Shown here in pieces: positions 1-13,470 of a stretch of DNA of 64,000 nucleotides. Below the pieces are notes generated by a model. It was not told where the DNA came from and did no database searches. It saw nothing but the letters and a program-made list of their open reading frames with translations. How positions within the stretch are numbered: the stretch's first letter is position 1; each line of letters opens with the position of its first letter. The position numbers and the translations under genes were made by a program. Source of the DNA: Hydractinia symbiolongicarpus (lineage: Eukaryota > Cnidaria > Hydrozoa > Anthoathecata > Hydractiniidae). Where the stretch lies: NCBI RefSeq assembly GCF_029227915.1, contig NC_079888.1, positions 20,812,001 to 20,876,000 of the forward strand, written 5' to 3'.

Positions 1-375
1 CATTTCATTGACTTTCTAACGGTGTCAGTCCTTTTGAGTTACAACGGTTGGGTCACATATTCGTACCAACATGTATTTAGCGATATTTTTCTGATATTAC
101 TAGGTTGCATCGCTTTTAACTATGAAACGATTGACTGTGGGACTTAATTGAGCTAACTTTGGACTGTCACCTGATAAATGTGATAAAAGAGACAATTGGA
201 CTCCAAGAAAAAACATTCTTCTTAATTTGACATGATTGCCGAAACTCAGCGATTACACTGGGCTTTGTGGTAGCGCTTCATTTAAGAATTATGATGAAAA
301 AAGTCATTTTTTTATTGTCGGACCAATCCTAGCCATTATCGCTCGCTGAGGAAATAGCGACAGTTTCAAAAACTA
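1..375. repeat. Representative satellite monomer (type A)
   Basis: This first complete monomer is 375 bp and serves as a reference. Features seen in order: GACTTTCTAACGGTGTCAG at about 10-28; the conserved CACATATTCGTACCAACATG block around 54-73; an AGCGAT (79-84) / ATCGCT (109-114) inverted pair with a 24-nt spacer; a TGATAAATGTGATAAA short repeat near 173-188; a T-tract after AAGTCA near 302-313; and a GC-richer TCGCTCGCTGAGG end. Type A is marked by CCTTTTGAGTTAC, CTATGAAACG, AAAAGAGAC and GATGAAAAAAG. Length is near twice a typical nucleosome repeat; that is a numerical match only. Confidence 0.9.
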
Positions 376-1870
376 CATTTCATTGACTTTCTAACGGTGT
401 CAGTCCGTTTGAGTTTCAACGGTTGTGTCACATATTCGTACCAACATGTATTTAGCGATATTTTTTGATATTACTAGGTTGCATCGCTTTTAACAATGAA
501 ACTTTGACTGTGGGTCTTAATTGAACTATCTTTGGACTGTGACCTGATAAATGTGATAAATGAGACATTTGGACTCCAAGAAATAACACTCTTGTTAACT
601 TGACGTGATTGCCGGAACTCAGCGATTACACTGGGCACTGTGGTAGCGCTTCATTTAAAAATTAAGCTAAAAAAAGTCATTTTTTTACAGTGGGACCTAT
701 CCTAGCCGTTAGCGCGTGTTGAAGAAAAAGCGACAGTTTTAAGAACTACATTTCATTGACTTTCTAACGGTGTCAGTCCTTTTGAGTTACAACGGTTGGG
801 TCACATATTCGTACCAACATGTATTTAGCGATATTTTTCTGATATTACTAGGTTGCATCGCTTTTAACTATGAAACGATTGACTGTGGGACTTAATTGAG
901 CTAACTTTGGACTGTCACCTGATAAATGTGATAAAAGAGACAATTGGACTCCAAGAAAAAACATTCTTCTTAATTTGACATGATTGCCGAAACTCAGCGA
1001 TTACACTGGGCTTTGTGGTAGCGCTTCATTTAAGAATTATGATGAAAAAAGTCATTTTTTTATTGTGGGACCAATCCTAGCCATTATCGCGCGCTGACGA
1101 AATAACGACAGTTTCAAAAACTACATTTCATTGACTTTCTAACGGTGTCAGTCCTTTGAGTTTCAACGGTTGTGTCACATATTCGTACCAACATGTATTT
1201 AGCGATATTTTTTGATATTACTAGGTTGCATCGCTTTTAACAATGAAACTTTGACTGTGGGACTTAATTGAACTAACTTTGGACTGTGACCTGATAAATG
1301 TGATAAATGAGACATTTGGACTCCAAGAAATAACATTCTTCTTAATTTGACGTGATTGCCGGAACTCAGCGATTACACTGGGCACTGTGGTAGCGCTTCA
1401 TTTAAAAATTAAGCTAAAAAAAGTCATTTTTTTACAGTGGGACCTATCCTAGCCGTTAGCGCGTGTTGAAGAAAAAGCGACAGTTTTAAGAACTACATTT
1501 CATTGACTTTCTAACGGTGTCAGTCCTTTTGAGTTACAACGGTTGGGTCACATATTCGTACCAACATGTATTTAGCGATATTTTTCTGATATTACTAGGT
1601 TGCATCGCTTTTAACTATGAAACCATTGACTGTGGGACTTAATTGAGCTAACTTTGGACTGTCACCTGATAAATGTGATAAAAGAGACAATTGGACTCCA
1701 AGAAAAAACATTCTTCTTAATTTGACATGATTGCCGAAACTCAGCGATTACACTGGGCTTTGTGGTAGCGCTTCATTTAAGAATTATGATGAAAAAAGTC
1801 ATTTTTTTATTGTGGGACCAATCCTAGCCATTATCGCGCGCTGACGAAATAACGACAGTTTCAAAAACTA
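1..1870. repeat. A/B dimer segment of the satellite
   Basis: Five monomers (starts 1, 376, 749, 1124, 1496) alternate between type A (TTTTTCTGAT, CTATGAAAC, GTCACC, GATGAAAAAAG) and type B (TTTTTTGAT, AAACTTTG, GTGACC, AGCTAAAAAAAG, ACAGTGGGACC). The dimer period is about 748 bp. The same A/B alternation reappears inside the larger HOR units downstream, so the dimer is probably the older building block from which the longer units formed. Confidence 0.85.
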
Positions 1871-4865
1871 CATTTCATTGACTTTCTAACGGTGTCAGTC
1901 CTTTGAGTTTCAACGGTTGTGTCACATATTCGTACCAACATGTATTTAGCGATATTTTTTGATATTACTAGGTTGCATCGCTTTTAACAATGAAACTTTG
2001 ACTGTGGGACTTAATTGAACTAACTTTGGACTGTGACCTGATAAATGTGATAAATGAGACATTTGGACTCCAAGAAATAACATTCTTCTTAATTTGACGT
2101 GATTGCCGGAACTCAGCGATTACACTGGGCACTGTGGTAGCGCTTTATTTAAAAATTAAGATACAAAAAGTCATTTTTTTATTGTGGGACCAATCCTAGC
2201 AGTTATCGCGCGCTAAAGAAATAGTGACAGTTTCAAGAATTACATTTCATTGACTTTTTAACGGTGTCAGTCCGTTTGAGTTACAACGGTTGTGTCACAT
2301 ATTCGTACCAACATGTATTTAGCGATATTTTTCTGATATTACTAGGTTGCATGGCTTTTAACAATGAAAGGATTGACTGTGGGACTTAATTGAGCTAACT
2401 TTGGACTGTCACCTTATAAATGTGATAAATGAGACAATTGGACTCCAAGAAATAACATTCTTGTTAATTTGACGTGATTGCCAGAACTCAGCGATTACAC
2501 TGGGCACTGTGGTAGCGCTTCATTTAAAAATTAAGCTAAAAAAAGTCATTTTTTTACAGTGGGACCTATCCTAGCCGTTAGCGCGTGTTGAAGAAAAAGC
2601 GACAGTTTTAAGAACTACATTTCATTGACTTTCTAACGGTGTCAGTCCTTTTGAGTTACAACGGTTGCGTCACATATTCGTACCAACATGTATTTAGCGA
2701 TATTTTTCTAATATTACTAGGTTGCATCGCTTTTAACAATGAAACGATTGACTGTGGGATTTAATTGAGCTAACTTTGGACTGTCACCTGATAAATGTGA
2801 TAAATGAGACAATTGGACTCAAAGAAATAACATTCTTCTTAATATGACATGATTGCCGAAACTCAGCGATTACACTGGGCTCTGTGGTAGCGCTTCAATT
2901 AAGAATTAAGATAAAAAAGTCATTTTTTTATTGTGGGACCAATCCTAGCCGTTATCGCGCGCTAAAGAAATAGCGACAGTTTCAAAAACTACATTTCATT
3001 GACTTTCTAACGGTGTCAGTCCATTTGAGTTACAACGGTTGGGTCACATATTCGTACCAACATGTATTTAGCGATATTTTTCTGATATTACTAGGTTGCA
3101 TCGCTTTTAACTATGAAACGAATGACTGTGGCACTTAATTGAGCTAACTTTGGACTGTCACCTGATAAATGTGATAAAAGAGACAATTGGACTCCAAGAA
3201 AAAACATTCCTCTTAATTTGACATGATTGCCGAAACTCAGCGATTACACTGGGCTCTGTGGTAGCGCTTCATTTAAGAATTATGATAAAAAAAGTCTTTT
3301 TTTTATTGTGGGACCAATCCTAGCCATTATCGCGCGCTGAGGAAATAGCGACAGTTTTAAAAACTACATTTCATTGACTTTCTAACGGTGTCAGTCCGTT
3401 TGAGTTTCAACGGTTGTGTCACATATTCGTACCAACATGTATTTAGCGATATTTTTTTAGATATTACTAGGTTGCATCGCTTTTAACAATGAAACGATTG
3501 ACTGTGGGACTTAATTGACCTAACTTTGGACTGTGACCTGATAAATGTGATAAATGAGACAATTGGACTCCAAGAAATAACACTCTTGTTAACTTGACGT
3601 GATTGCCGGAACTCAGCGATTACACTGGGCACTGTGGTAGCGCTTCATTTAAAAATCAAGCTAAAAAAAGTCATTTTTTTACAGTGGGACCTATCCTAGC
3701 CGTTAGCACGTGTTGAAGAAAAAGCGACAGTTTTAAGAACTACATTTCATTGACTTTCTAACGGTGTCAGTCCTTTTGAGTTACAACGGTTGGGTCACAT
3801 ATTCGTACCAACATGTATTTAGCGATATTTTTCTGATATTACTAGGTTGCATCGCTTTTAACTATGAAACGATTGACTGTGGGACTTAATTGAGCTAACT
3901 TTGGACTGTCACCTGATAAATGTGATAAAAGAGACAATTGGACTCCAAGAAAAAACATTCTTCTTAATTTGACATGATTGCCGAAACTCAGCGATTACAC
4001 TGGGCTTTGTGGTAGCGCTTCATTTAAGAATTATGATGAAAAAAGTCATTTTTTTATTGTGGGACCAATCCTAGCCATTATCGCGCGCTGAGGAAATAGC
4101 GACAGTTTCAAAAACTACATTTCATTGACTTTCTAACGGTGTCAGTCCGTTTGAGTTTCAACGGTTGTGTCACATATTCGTACCAACATGTATTTAGCGA
4201 TATTTTTTGATATTACTAGGTTGCATCGCTTTTAACAATGAAACTTTGACTGTGGGACTTAATTGAACTAACTTTGGACTGTGACCTGATAAATGTGATA
4301 AATGAGACATTTGGACTCCAAGAAATAACACTCTTGTTAACTTGACGTGATTGCCGGAACTCAGCGATTACACTGGGCACTGTGGTAGCGCTTCATTTAA
4401 AAATTAAGCTAAAAAAAGTCATTTTTTTACAGTGGGACCTATCCTAGCCGTTAGCGCGTGTTGAAGAAAAAGCGACAGTTTTAAGAACTACATTTCATTG
4501 ACTTTCTAACGGTGTCAGTCCTTTTGAGTTGCAACGGTTGGGTCACATATTCGTACCAACATGTATTTAGCGATATTTTTCTGATATTACTAGGTTGCAT
4601 CGCTTTTAACTATGAAACGATTGACTGTGGGACTTAATTGAGCTAACTTTGGACTGTCACCTGATAAATGTGATAAAAGAGACAATTGGACTCCAAGAAA
4701 AAACATTCTTCTTAATTTGACATGATTGCCGAAACTCAGCGATTACACTGGGCTTTGTGGTAGCGCTTCATTTAAGAATTATGATGAAAAAAGTCATTTT
4801 TTTATTGTGGGACCAATCCTAGCCATTATCGCGCGCTGACGAAATAACGACAGTTTCAAAAACTA
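1871..4865. repeat. Eight-monomer higher-order repeat, reference unit (2,995 bp)
   Basis: Eight distinguishable monomers in the order C-D-E-F-G-A-B-A'. C (1871) has GCTTTATTTAAAAATTAAGATAC and AGCAGTTATC; D (2243) has CTTTTTAACGG, GCATGGC and CACCTTATAA; E has GGTTGCGTC, TTTTCTAAT and CTCAAAGAAATAAC; F has GAATGACTGTGGCAC; G has TTTTTTTAGAT, GACCTAAC and AAAAATCAAGC; then A, B and an A copy. The next C begins at 4866, exactly 2,995 bp later, and D recurs at 5238 with the same offset. Shared private variants over eight monomers show the unit was duplicated as a block. Confidence 0.85.
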
Positions 4866-7800
4866 CATTTCATTGACTTTCTAACGGTGTCAGTCCTTTG
4901 AGTTTCAACGGTTGTGTCACATATTCGTACCAACATGTATTTAGCGATATTTTTTGATATTACTAGGTTGCATCGCTTTTAACAATGAAACTTTGACTGT
5001 GGGACTTAATTGAACTAACTTTGGACTGTCACCTGATAAATGTGATAAATGAGACATTTGGACTCCAAGAAATAACATTCTTCTTAATTTGACGTGATTG
5101 CCGGAACTCAGCGATTACACTGGGCACTGTGGTAGCGCTTTATTTAAAAATTAAGATACAAAAAGTCATTTTTTTATTGTGGGACCAATCCTAGCAGTTA
5201 TCGCGCGCTAAAGAAATAGTGACAGTTTCAAGAATTACATTTCATTGACTTTTTAACGGTGTCAGTCCGTTTGAGTTACAACGGTTGTGTCACATATTCG
5301 TACCAACATGTATTTAGCGATATTTTTCTGATATTACTAGGTTGCATGTCTTTTAACAATGAAAGGATTGACTGTGGGACTTAATTGAGCTAACTTTGGA
5401 CTGTCACCTTATAAATGTGATAAATGAGACAATTGGACTCCAAGAAATAACATTCTTGTTAATTTTACGTGATTGCCAGAACTCAGCGATTACACTGGGC
5501 ACTGTGGTAGCGCTTCATTTAAAAATTAAGCTAAAAAAAGTCATTTTTTTACAGTGGGACCTATCCTAGCCGTTAGCGCGTGTTGAAGAAAAAGCGACAG
5601 TTTTAAGAACTACATTTCATTGACTTTCTAACAGTGTCAGTCCTTTTGAGTTACAACGGTTGCGTCACATATTCGTACCAACATGTATTTAGCGATATTT
5701 TTCTAATATTACTAGGTTGCATCGCTTTTAACAATGAAACGATTGACTGTGGGATTTAATTGAGCTAACTTTGGACTGTCACCTGATAAATGTGATAAAT
5801 GAGACAATTGGACTCAAAGAAATAACATTCTTCTTAATATGACATGATTGCCGAAACTCAGCGATTACACTGGGCTCTGTGGTAGCGCTTCAATTAAGAA
5901 TTAAGATAAAAAAGTCATTTTTTTATTGTGGGACCAATCCTAGCCGTTATCGCGCGCTAAAGAAATAGCGACAGTTTCAAAAACTACATTTCATTGACTT
6001 TCTAACGGTGTCAGTCCGTTTGAGTTACAACGGTTGGGTCACATATTCGTACCAACATGTATTTAGCGATATTTTTCTGATATTACTAGGTTGCATCGCT
6101 TTTAACTATGAAACGAATGACTGTGGCACTTAATTGAGCTAACTTTGGACTGTCACCTGATAAATGTGATAAAAGAGACAATTGGACTCCAAGAAAAAAC
6201 ATTCCTCTTAATTTGACATGATTGCCGAAACTCAGCGATTACACTGGGCTCTGTGGTAGCGCTTCATTTAAGAATTATGATAAAAAAAGTCTTTTTTTTA
6301 TTGTGGGACCAATCCTAGCCATTATCGCGCGCTGAGGAAATAGCGACAGTTTTAAAAACTACATTTCATTGACTTTCTAACGGTGTCAGTCCGTTTGAGT
6401 TTCAACGGTTGTGTCACATATTCGTACCAACATGTATTTAGCGATATTTTTTTAGATATTACTAGGTTGCATCGCTTTTAACAATGAAACGATTGACTGT
6501 GGGACTTAATTGACCTAACTTTGGACTGTGACCTGATAAATGTGATAAATGAGACAATTGGACTCCAAGAAATAACACTCTTGTTAACTTGACGTGATTG
6601 CCGGAACTCAGCGATTACACTGGGCACTGTGGTAGCGCTTCATTTAAAAATCAAGCTAAAAAAAGTCATTTTTTTACAGTGGGACCTATCCTAGCCGTTA
6701 GCACGTGTTGAAGAAAAAGCGACAGTTTTAAGAACTACATTTCATTGACTTTCTAACGGTGTCAGTCCTTTTGAGTTACAACGGTTGGGTCACATATTCG
6801 TACCAACATGTATTTAGCGATATTTTTCTGATATTACTAGGTTGCATCGCTTTTAACTATGAAACGATTGACTGTGGGACTTAATTGAGCTAACTTTGGA
6901 CTGTCACCTGATAAATGTGATAAAAGAGACAATTGGACTCCAAGAAAAAACATTCTTCTTAATTTGACATGATTGCCGAAACTCAGCGATTACACTGGGC
7001 TTTGTGGTAGCGCTTCATTTAAGAATTATGATGAAAAAAGTCATTTTTTTATTGTGGGACCAATCCTAGCCATTATCGCGCGCTGAGGAAATAGCGACAG
7101 TTTCAAAACCTACATTTCATTGACTTTCTAACGGTGTCAGTCCGTTTGAGTTTCAACGGTTGTGTCACATATTCGTACCAACATGTATTTAGCGATATTT
7201 TTTGATATTACTAGGTTGCATCGCTTTTAACAATGAAACTTTGACTGTGGGACTTAATTGAACTAACTTTGGACTGTGACCTGATAAATGTGATAAATGA
7301 GACATTTGGACTCCAAGAAATAACACTCTTGTTAACTTGACGTGATTGCCGGAACTCAGCGATTACACTGGGCACTGTGGTAGCGCTTCATTTAAAAATT
7401 AAGCTAAAAAAAGTCATTTTTTTACAGTGGGACCTATCCTAGCCGTTAGCGCGTGTTGAAGAAAAAGCGACAGTTTTAAGAACTACATTTCATTGACTTT
7501 CTAACGGTGTCAGTCCTTTTGAGTTGCAACGGTTGGGTCACATATTCGTACCAACATGTATTTAGCGATATTTTTCTGATATTACTAGGTTGCATCGCTT
7601 TTAACTATGAAACGATTGACTGTGGGACTTAATTGAGCTAACTTTGGACTGTCACCTGATAAATGTGATAAAAGAGACAATTGGACTCCAAGAAAAAACA
7701 TTCTTCTTAATTTGACATGATTACCGAAACTCAGCGATTACACTGGGCTTTGTGGTAGCGCTTCATTTAAGAATTATGATGAAAAAAGTCATTTTTTTAT

Positions 7801-10104
7801 TGTGGGACCAATCCTAGCCATTATCGCGCGCTGAGGAAATAGCGACAGTTTCAAAAACTACATTTCATTGACTTTCTAACGGTGTCAGTCCGTTTGAGTT
7901 TCAACGGTTGTGTCACATATTCGTACCAACATGTATTTAGCGATATTTTTTGATATTACTAGGTTGCATCGCTTTTAACAATGAAACTTTGACTGTGGGA
8001 CTTAATTGAACTAACTTTGGACTGTGACCTGATAAATGTGATAAATGAGACATTTGGACTCCAAGAAATAACACTCTTGTTAACTTGACGTGATTGCCGG
8101 AACTCAGCGATTACACTGGGCACTGTGGTAGCACTTCATTTAAAAATTAAGCTAAAAAAAGTCATTTTTTTACAGTGGGACCTATCCTAGCCGTTAGCGC
8201 GTGTTGAAGAAAAAGCGACAGTTTTAAGAACTACATTTCATTGACTTTCTAACAGTGTCAGTCCTTTTGAGTTACAACGGTTGGGTCACATATTCGTACC
8301 AACATGTATTTAGCGATATTTTTCTGATATTACTAGGTTGCATCGCTTTTAACTATGAAACGATTGACTGTGGGACTTAATTGAGCTAACTTTGGACTGT
8401 CACCTGATAAATGTGATAAAAGAGACAATTGGACTCCAAGAAAAAACATTCTTCTTAATTTGACATGATTGCCGAAACTCAGCGATTACACTGGGCTTTG
8501 TGGTAGCGCTTCATTTAAGAATTATGATGAAAAAAGTCATTTTTTTATTGTGGGACCAATCCTAGCCATTATCGCGCGCTGACGAAATAGCGACAGTTTC
8601 AAAAACTACATTTCATTGACTTTCTAACGGAGTCAGTCCGTTTGAGTTTCAACGGTTGTGTCACATATTCGTACCAACATGTATTTAGCGATATTTTTTG
8701 ATATTACTAGGTTGCATCGCTTTTAACAATGAAACTTTGACTGTGGGACTTAATTGAACTAACTTTGGACTGTGACCTGATAAATGTGATAAATGAGACA
8801 ATTGGACTCCAAGAAATAACACTCTTGTTAACTTGACGTGATTGCCGGAACTCAGCGATTACACTGGGCACTGTGGTAGCGCTTCATTTAAAAATCAAGC
8901 TAAAAAAAGTCATTTTTTTACAGTGGGACCTATCCTAGCCGTTAGCACGTGTTGAAGAAAAAGCGACAGTTTTAAGAACTACATTTCATTGACTTTCTAA
9001 CGGTGTCAGTCCTTTTGAGTTACAACGGTTGGGTCACATATTCGTACCAACATGTATTTAGCGATATTTTTCTGATATTACTAGGTTGCATCGCTTTTAA
9101 CTATGAAACGATTGACTGTGGGACTTAATTGAGCTAACTTTGGACTGTCACCTGATAAATGTGATAAAAGAGACAATTGGACTCCAAGAAAAAACATTCT
9201 TCTTAATTTGACATGATTGCCGAAACTCAGCGATTACACTGGGCTTTGTGGTAGCGCTTCATTTAAGAATTATGATGAAAAAAGTCATTTTTTTATTGTG
9301 GGACCAATCCTAGCCATTATCGCGCGCTGAGGAAATAGCGACAGTTTCAAAAACTACATTTCATTGACTTTCTAACGGTGTCAGTCCGTTTGAGTTTCAA
9401 CGGTTGTGTCACATATTCGTACCAACATGTATTTAGCGATATTTTTTGATATTACTAGGTTGCATCGCTTTTAACAATGAAACTTTGACTGTGGGACTTA
9501 ATTGAACTAACTTTGGACTGTGACCTGATAAATGTGATAAATGAGACATTTGGACTCCAAGAAATAACACTCTTGTTAACTTGACGTGATTGCCGGAACT
9601 CAGCGATTACACTGGGCACTGTGGTAGCGCTTCATTTAAAAATTAAGCTAAAAAAAGTCATTTTTTTACAGTGGGACCTATCCTAGCCGTTAGCGCGTGT
9701 TGAAGAAAAAGCGACAGTTTTGAGAACTACATTTCATTGACTTTCTAACGGTGTCAGTCCTTTTGAGTTGCAACGGTTGGGTCACATATTCGTACCAACA
9801 TGTATTTAGCGATATTTTTCTGATATTACTAGGTTGCATCGCTTTTAACTATGAAACGATTGACTGTGGGACTTAATTGAGCTAACTTTGGACTGTCACC
9901 TGATAAATGTGATAAAAGAGACAATTGGACTCCAAGAAAAAACATTCTTCTTAATTTGACATGATTGCCGAAACTCAGCGATTACACTGGGCTTTGTGGT
10001 AGCGCTTCATTTAAGAATTATGATGAAAAAAGTCATTTTTTTATTGTGGGACCAATCCTAGCCATTATCGCGCGCTGACGAAATAACGACAGTTTCAAAA
10101 ACTA
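4866..10104. repeat. Expanded HOR unit (14 monomers, 5,239 bp)
   Basis: Starts like the reference unit (C at 4866, D at 5238, then E, F, G, A, B, A') but before the next C at 10105 it carries six more monomers alternating B, A, a B/G hybrid (CGGAGTCAG plus AAAAATCAAGC), A, B and A'. The length variant is explained by extra A/B dimers inside the HOR, as expected from unequal exchange between dimers. The A' copies before each C share TTGCAACGG. Confidence 0.8.
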
Positions 10105-13100
10105 CATTTCATTGACTTTCTAACGGTGTCAGTCCTTTGAGTTTCAACGGTTGTGTCACATATTCGTACCAACATGTATTTAGCGATATTTTTTGATATT
10201 ACTAGGTTGCATCGCTTTTAACAATGAAACTTTGACTGTGGGACTTAATTGAACTAACTTTGGACTGTGACCTGATAAATGTGATAAATGAGACATTTGG
10301 ACTCCAAGAAATAACATTCTTCTTAATTTGACGTGATTGCCGGAACTCAGCGATTACACTGGGCACTGTGGTAGCGCTTTATTTAAAAATTAAGATACAA
10401 AAAGTCATTTTTTTATTGTGGGACCAATCCTAGCAGTTATCGCGCGCTAAAGAAATAGTGACAGTTTCAAGAATTACATTTCATTGACTTTTTAACGGTG
10501 TCAGTCCGTTTGAGTTACAACGGTTGTGTCACATATTCGTACCAACATGTATTTAGCGATATTTTTCTGATATTACTAGGTTGCATGGCTTTTAACAATG
10601 AAAGGATTGACTGTGGGACTTAATTGAGCTAACTTTGGACTGTCACCTTATAAATGTGATAAATGAGACAATTGGACTCCAAGAAATAACATTTTTGTTA
10701 ATTTGACGTGATTGCCAGAACTCAGCGATTACACTGGGCACTGTGGTAGCGCTTCATTTAAAAATTAAGCTAAAAAAAGTCATTTTTTTACAGTGGGACC
10801 TATCCTAGCCGTTAGCGCGTGTTGAAGAAAAAGCGACAGTTTTAAGAACTACATTTCATTGACTTTCTAACGGTGTCAGTCCTTTTGAGTTACAACGGTT
10901 GGGTCACATATTCGTACCAACATGTATTTAGCGATATTTTTCTGATATTACTAGGTTGCATCGCTTTTAACTATGAAACGATTGACTGTGGGATTTAATT
11001 GAGCTAACTTTGGACTGTCACCTGATAAATGTGATAAAAGAGACAATTGGACTCCAAGAAAAAACATTCTTCTTAATTTGACATGATTGCCGAAACTCAG
11101 CGATTACACTGGGCTTTGTGGTAGCGCTTCATTTAAGAATTATGATGAAAAAAGTCATTTTTTTATTGTGGGACCAATCCTAGCCATTATCGCGCGCTGA
11201 CGAAATAGCGACAGTTTCAAAAACTACATTTCATTGACTTTCTAACGGAGTCAGTCCGTTTGAGTTTCAACGGTTGTGTCACATATTCGTACCAACATGT
11301 ATTTAGCGATATTTTTTGATATTACTAGGTTGCATCGCTTTTAACAATGAAACTTTGACTGTGGGACTTAATTGAACTAACTTTGGACTGTGACCTGATA
11401 AATGTGATAAATGAGACAATTGGACTCCAAGAAATAACACTCTTGTTAACTTGACGTGATTGCCGGAACTCAGCGATTACACTGGGCACTGTGGTAGCGC
11501 TTCATTTAAAAATCAAGCTAAAAAAAGTCATTTTTTTACAGTGGGACCTATCCTAGCCGTTAGCACGTGTTGAAGAAAAAGCGACAGTTTTAAGAACTAC
11601 ATTTCATTGACTTTCTAACGGTGTCAGTCCTTTTGAGTTACAACGGTTGGGTCACATATTCGTACCAACATGTATTTAGCGATATTTTTCTGATATTACT
11701 AGGTTGCATCGCTTTTAACTATGAAACGATTGACTGTGGGACTTAATTGAGCTAACTTTGGACTGTCACCTGATAAATGTGATAAAAGAGACAATTGGAC
11801 TCCAAGAAAAAACATTCTTCTTAATTTGACATGATTGCCGAAACTCAGCGATTACACTGGGCTTTGTGGTAGCGCTTCATTTAAGAATTATGATGAAAAA
11901 AGTCATTTTTTTATTGTGGGACCAATCCTAGCCATTATCGCGCGCTGACGAAATAGCGACAGTTTCAAAAACTACATTTCATTGACTTTCTAACGGAGTC
12001 AGTCCGTTTGAGTTTCAACGGTTGTGTCACATATTCGTACCAACATGTATTTAGCGATATTTTTTGATATTACTAGGTTGCATCGCTTTTAACAATGAAA
12101 CTTTGACTGTGGGACTTAATTGAACTAACTTTGGACTGTGACCTGATAAATGTGATAAATGAGACAATTGGACTCCAAGAAATAACACTCTTGTTAACTT
12201 GACGTGATTGCCGGAACTCAGCGATTACACTGGGCACTGTGGTAGCGCTTCATTTAAAAATCAAGCTAAAAAAAGTCATTTTTTTACAGTGGGACCTATC
12301 CTAGCCGTTAGCACGTGTTGAAGAAAAAGCGACAGTTTTAAGAACTACATTTCATTGACTTTCTAACGGTGTCAGTCCTTTTGAGTTACAACGGTTGGGT
12401 CACATATTCGTACCAACATGTATTTAGCGATATTTTTCTGATATTACTAGGTTGCATCGCTTTTAACTATGAAACGATTGACTGTGGGACTTAATTGAGC
12501 TAACTTTGGACTGTCACCTGATAAATGTGATAAAAGAGACAATTGGACTCCAAGAAAAAACATTCTTCTTAATTTGACATGATTGCCGAAACTCAGCGAT
12601 TACACTGGGCTTTGTGGTAGCGCTTCATTTAAGAATTATGATGAAAAAAGTCATTTTTTTATTGTGGGACCAATCCTAGCCATTATCGCGCGCTGAGGAA
12701 ATAGCGACAGTTTCAAAAACTACATTTCATTGACTTTCTAACGGTGTCAGTCCGTTTGAGTTTCAACGGTTGTGTCACATATTCGTACCAACATGTATTT
12801 AGCGATATTTTTTGATATTACTAGGTTGCATCGCTTTTAACAATGAAACTTTGACTGTGGGACTTAATTGAACTAACTTTGGACTGTGACCTGATAAATG
12901 TGATAAATGAGACATTTGGACTCCAAGAAATAACACTCTTGTTAACTTGACGTGATTGCCGGAACTCAGCGATTACACTGGGCACTGTGGTAGCGCTTCA
13001 TTTAAAAATTAAGCTAAAAAAAGTCATTTTTTTACAGTGGGACCTATCCTAGCCGTTAGCGCGTGTTGAAGAAAAAGCGACAGTTTTGAGAACTACATTT

Positions 13101-13470
13101 CATTGACTTTCTAACGGTGTCAGTCCTTTTGAGTTGCAACGGTTGGGTCACATATTCGTACCAACATGTATTTAGCGATATTTTTCTGATATTACTAGGT
13201 TGCATCGCTTTTAACTATGAAACGATTGACTGTGGGACTTAATTGAGCTAACTTTGGACTGTCACCTGATAAATGTGATAAAAGAGACAATTGGACTCCA
13301 AGAAAAAACATTCTTCTTAATTTGACATGATTGCCGAAACTCAGCGATTACACTGGGCTTTGTGGTAGCGCTTCATTTAAGAATTATGATGAAAAAAGTC
13401 ATTTTTTTATTGTGGGACCAATCCTAGCCATTATCGCGCGCTGACGAAATAACGACAGTTTCAAAAACTA
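10105..13470. repeat. Contracted/rearranged HOR unit (9 monomers, 3,366 bp)
   Basis: The order is C (10105), D (10477), then A, B/G hybrid, A, B/G hybrid, A, B, A', with the next C at 13471. Types E, F and G of the reference unit are missing, and the A plus B/G hybrid pair is present twice. The monomer after D at about 10853 carries the E-type GGGATTTAATTG on an otherwise A-type background, which looks like an exchange breakpoint or conversion patch. Confidence 0.78.

Noticed and set aside
59-75. CENP-B box-like sequence at ATTCGTACCAACATGTA in each monomer
   Set aside because: TTCGNNNNA matches the first half of NTTCGNNNNANNCGGGN but the CGGG half is absent (ATGT). A half match is expected by chance, so it is not called.
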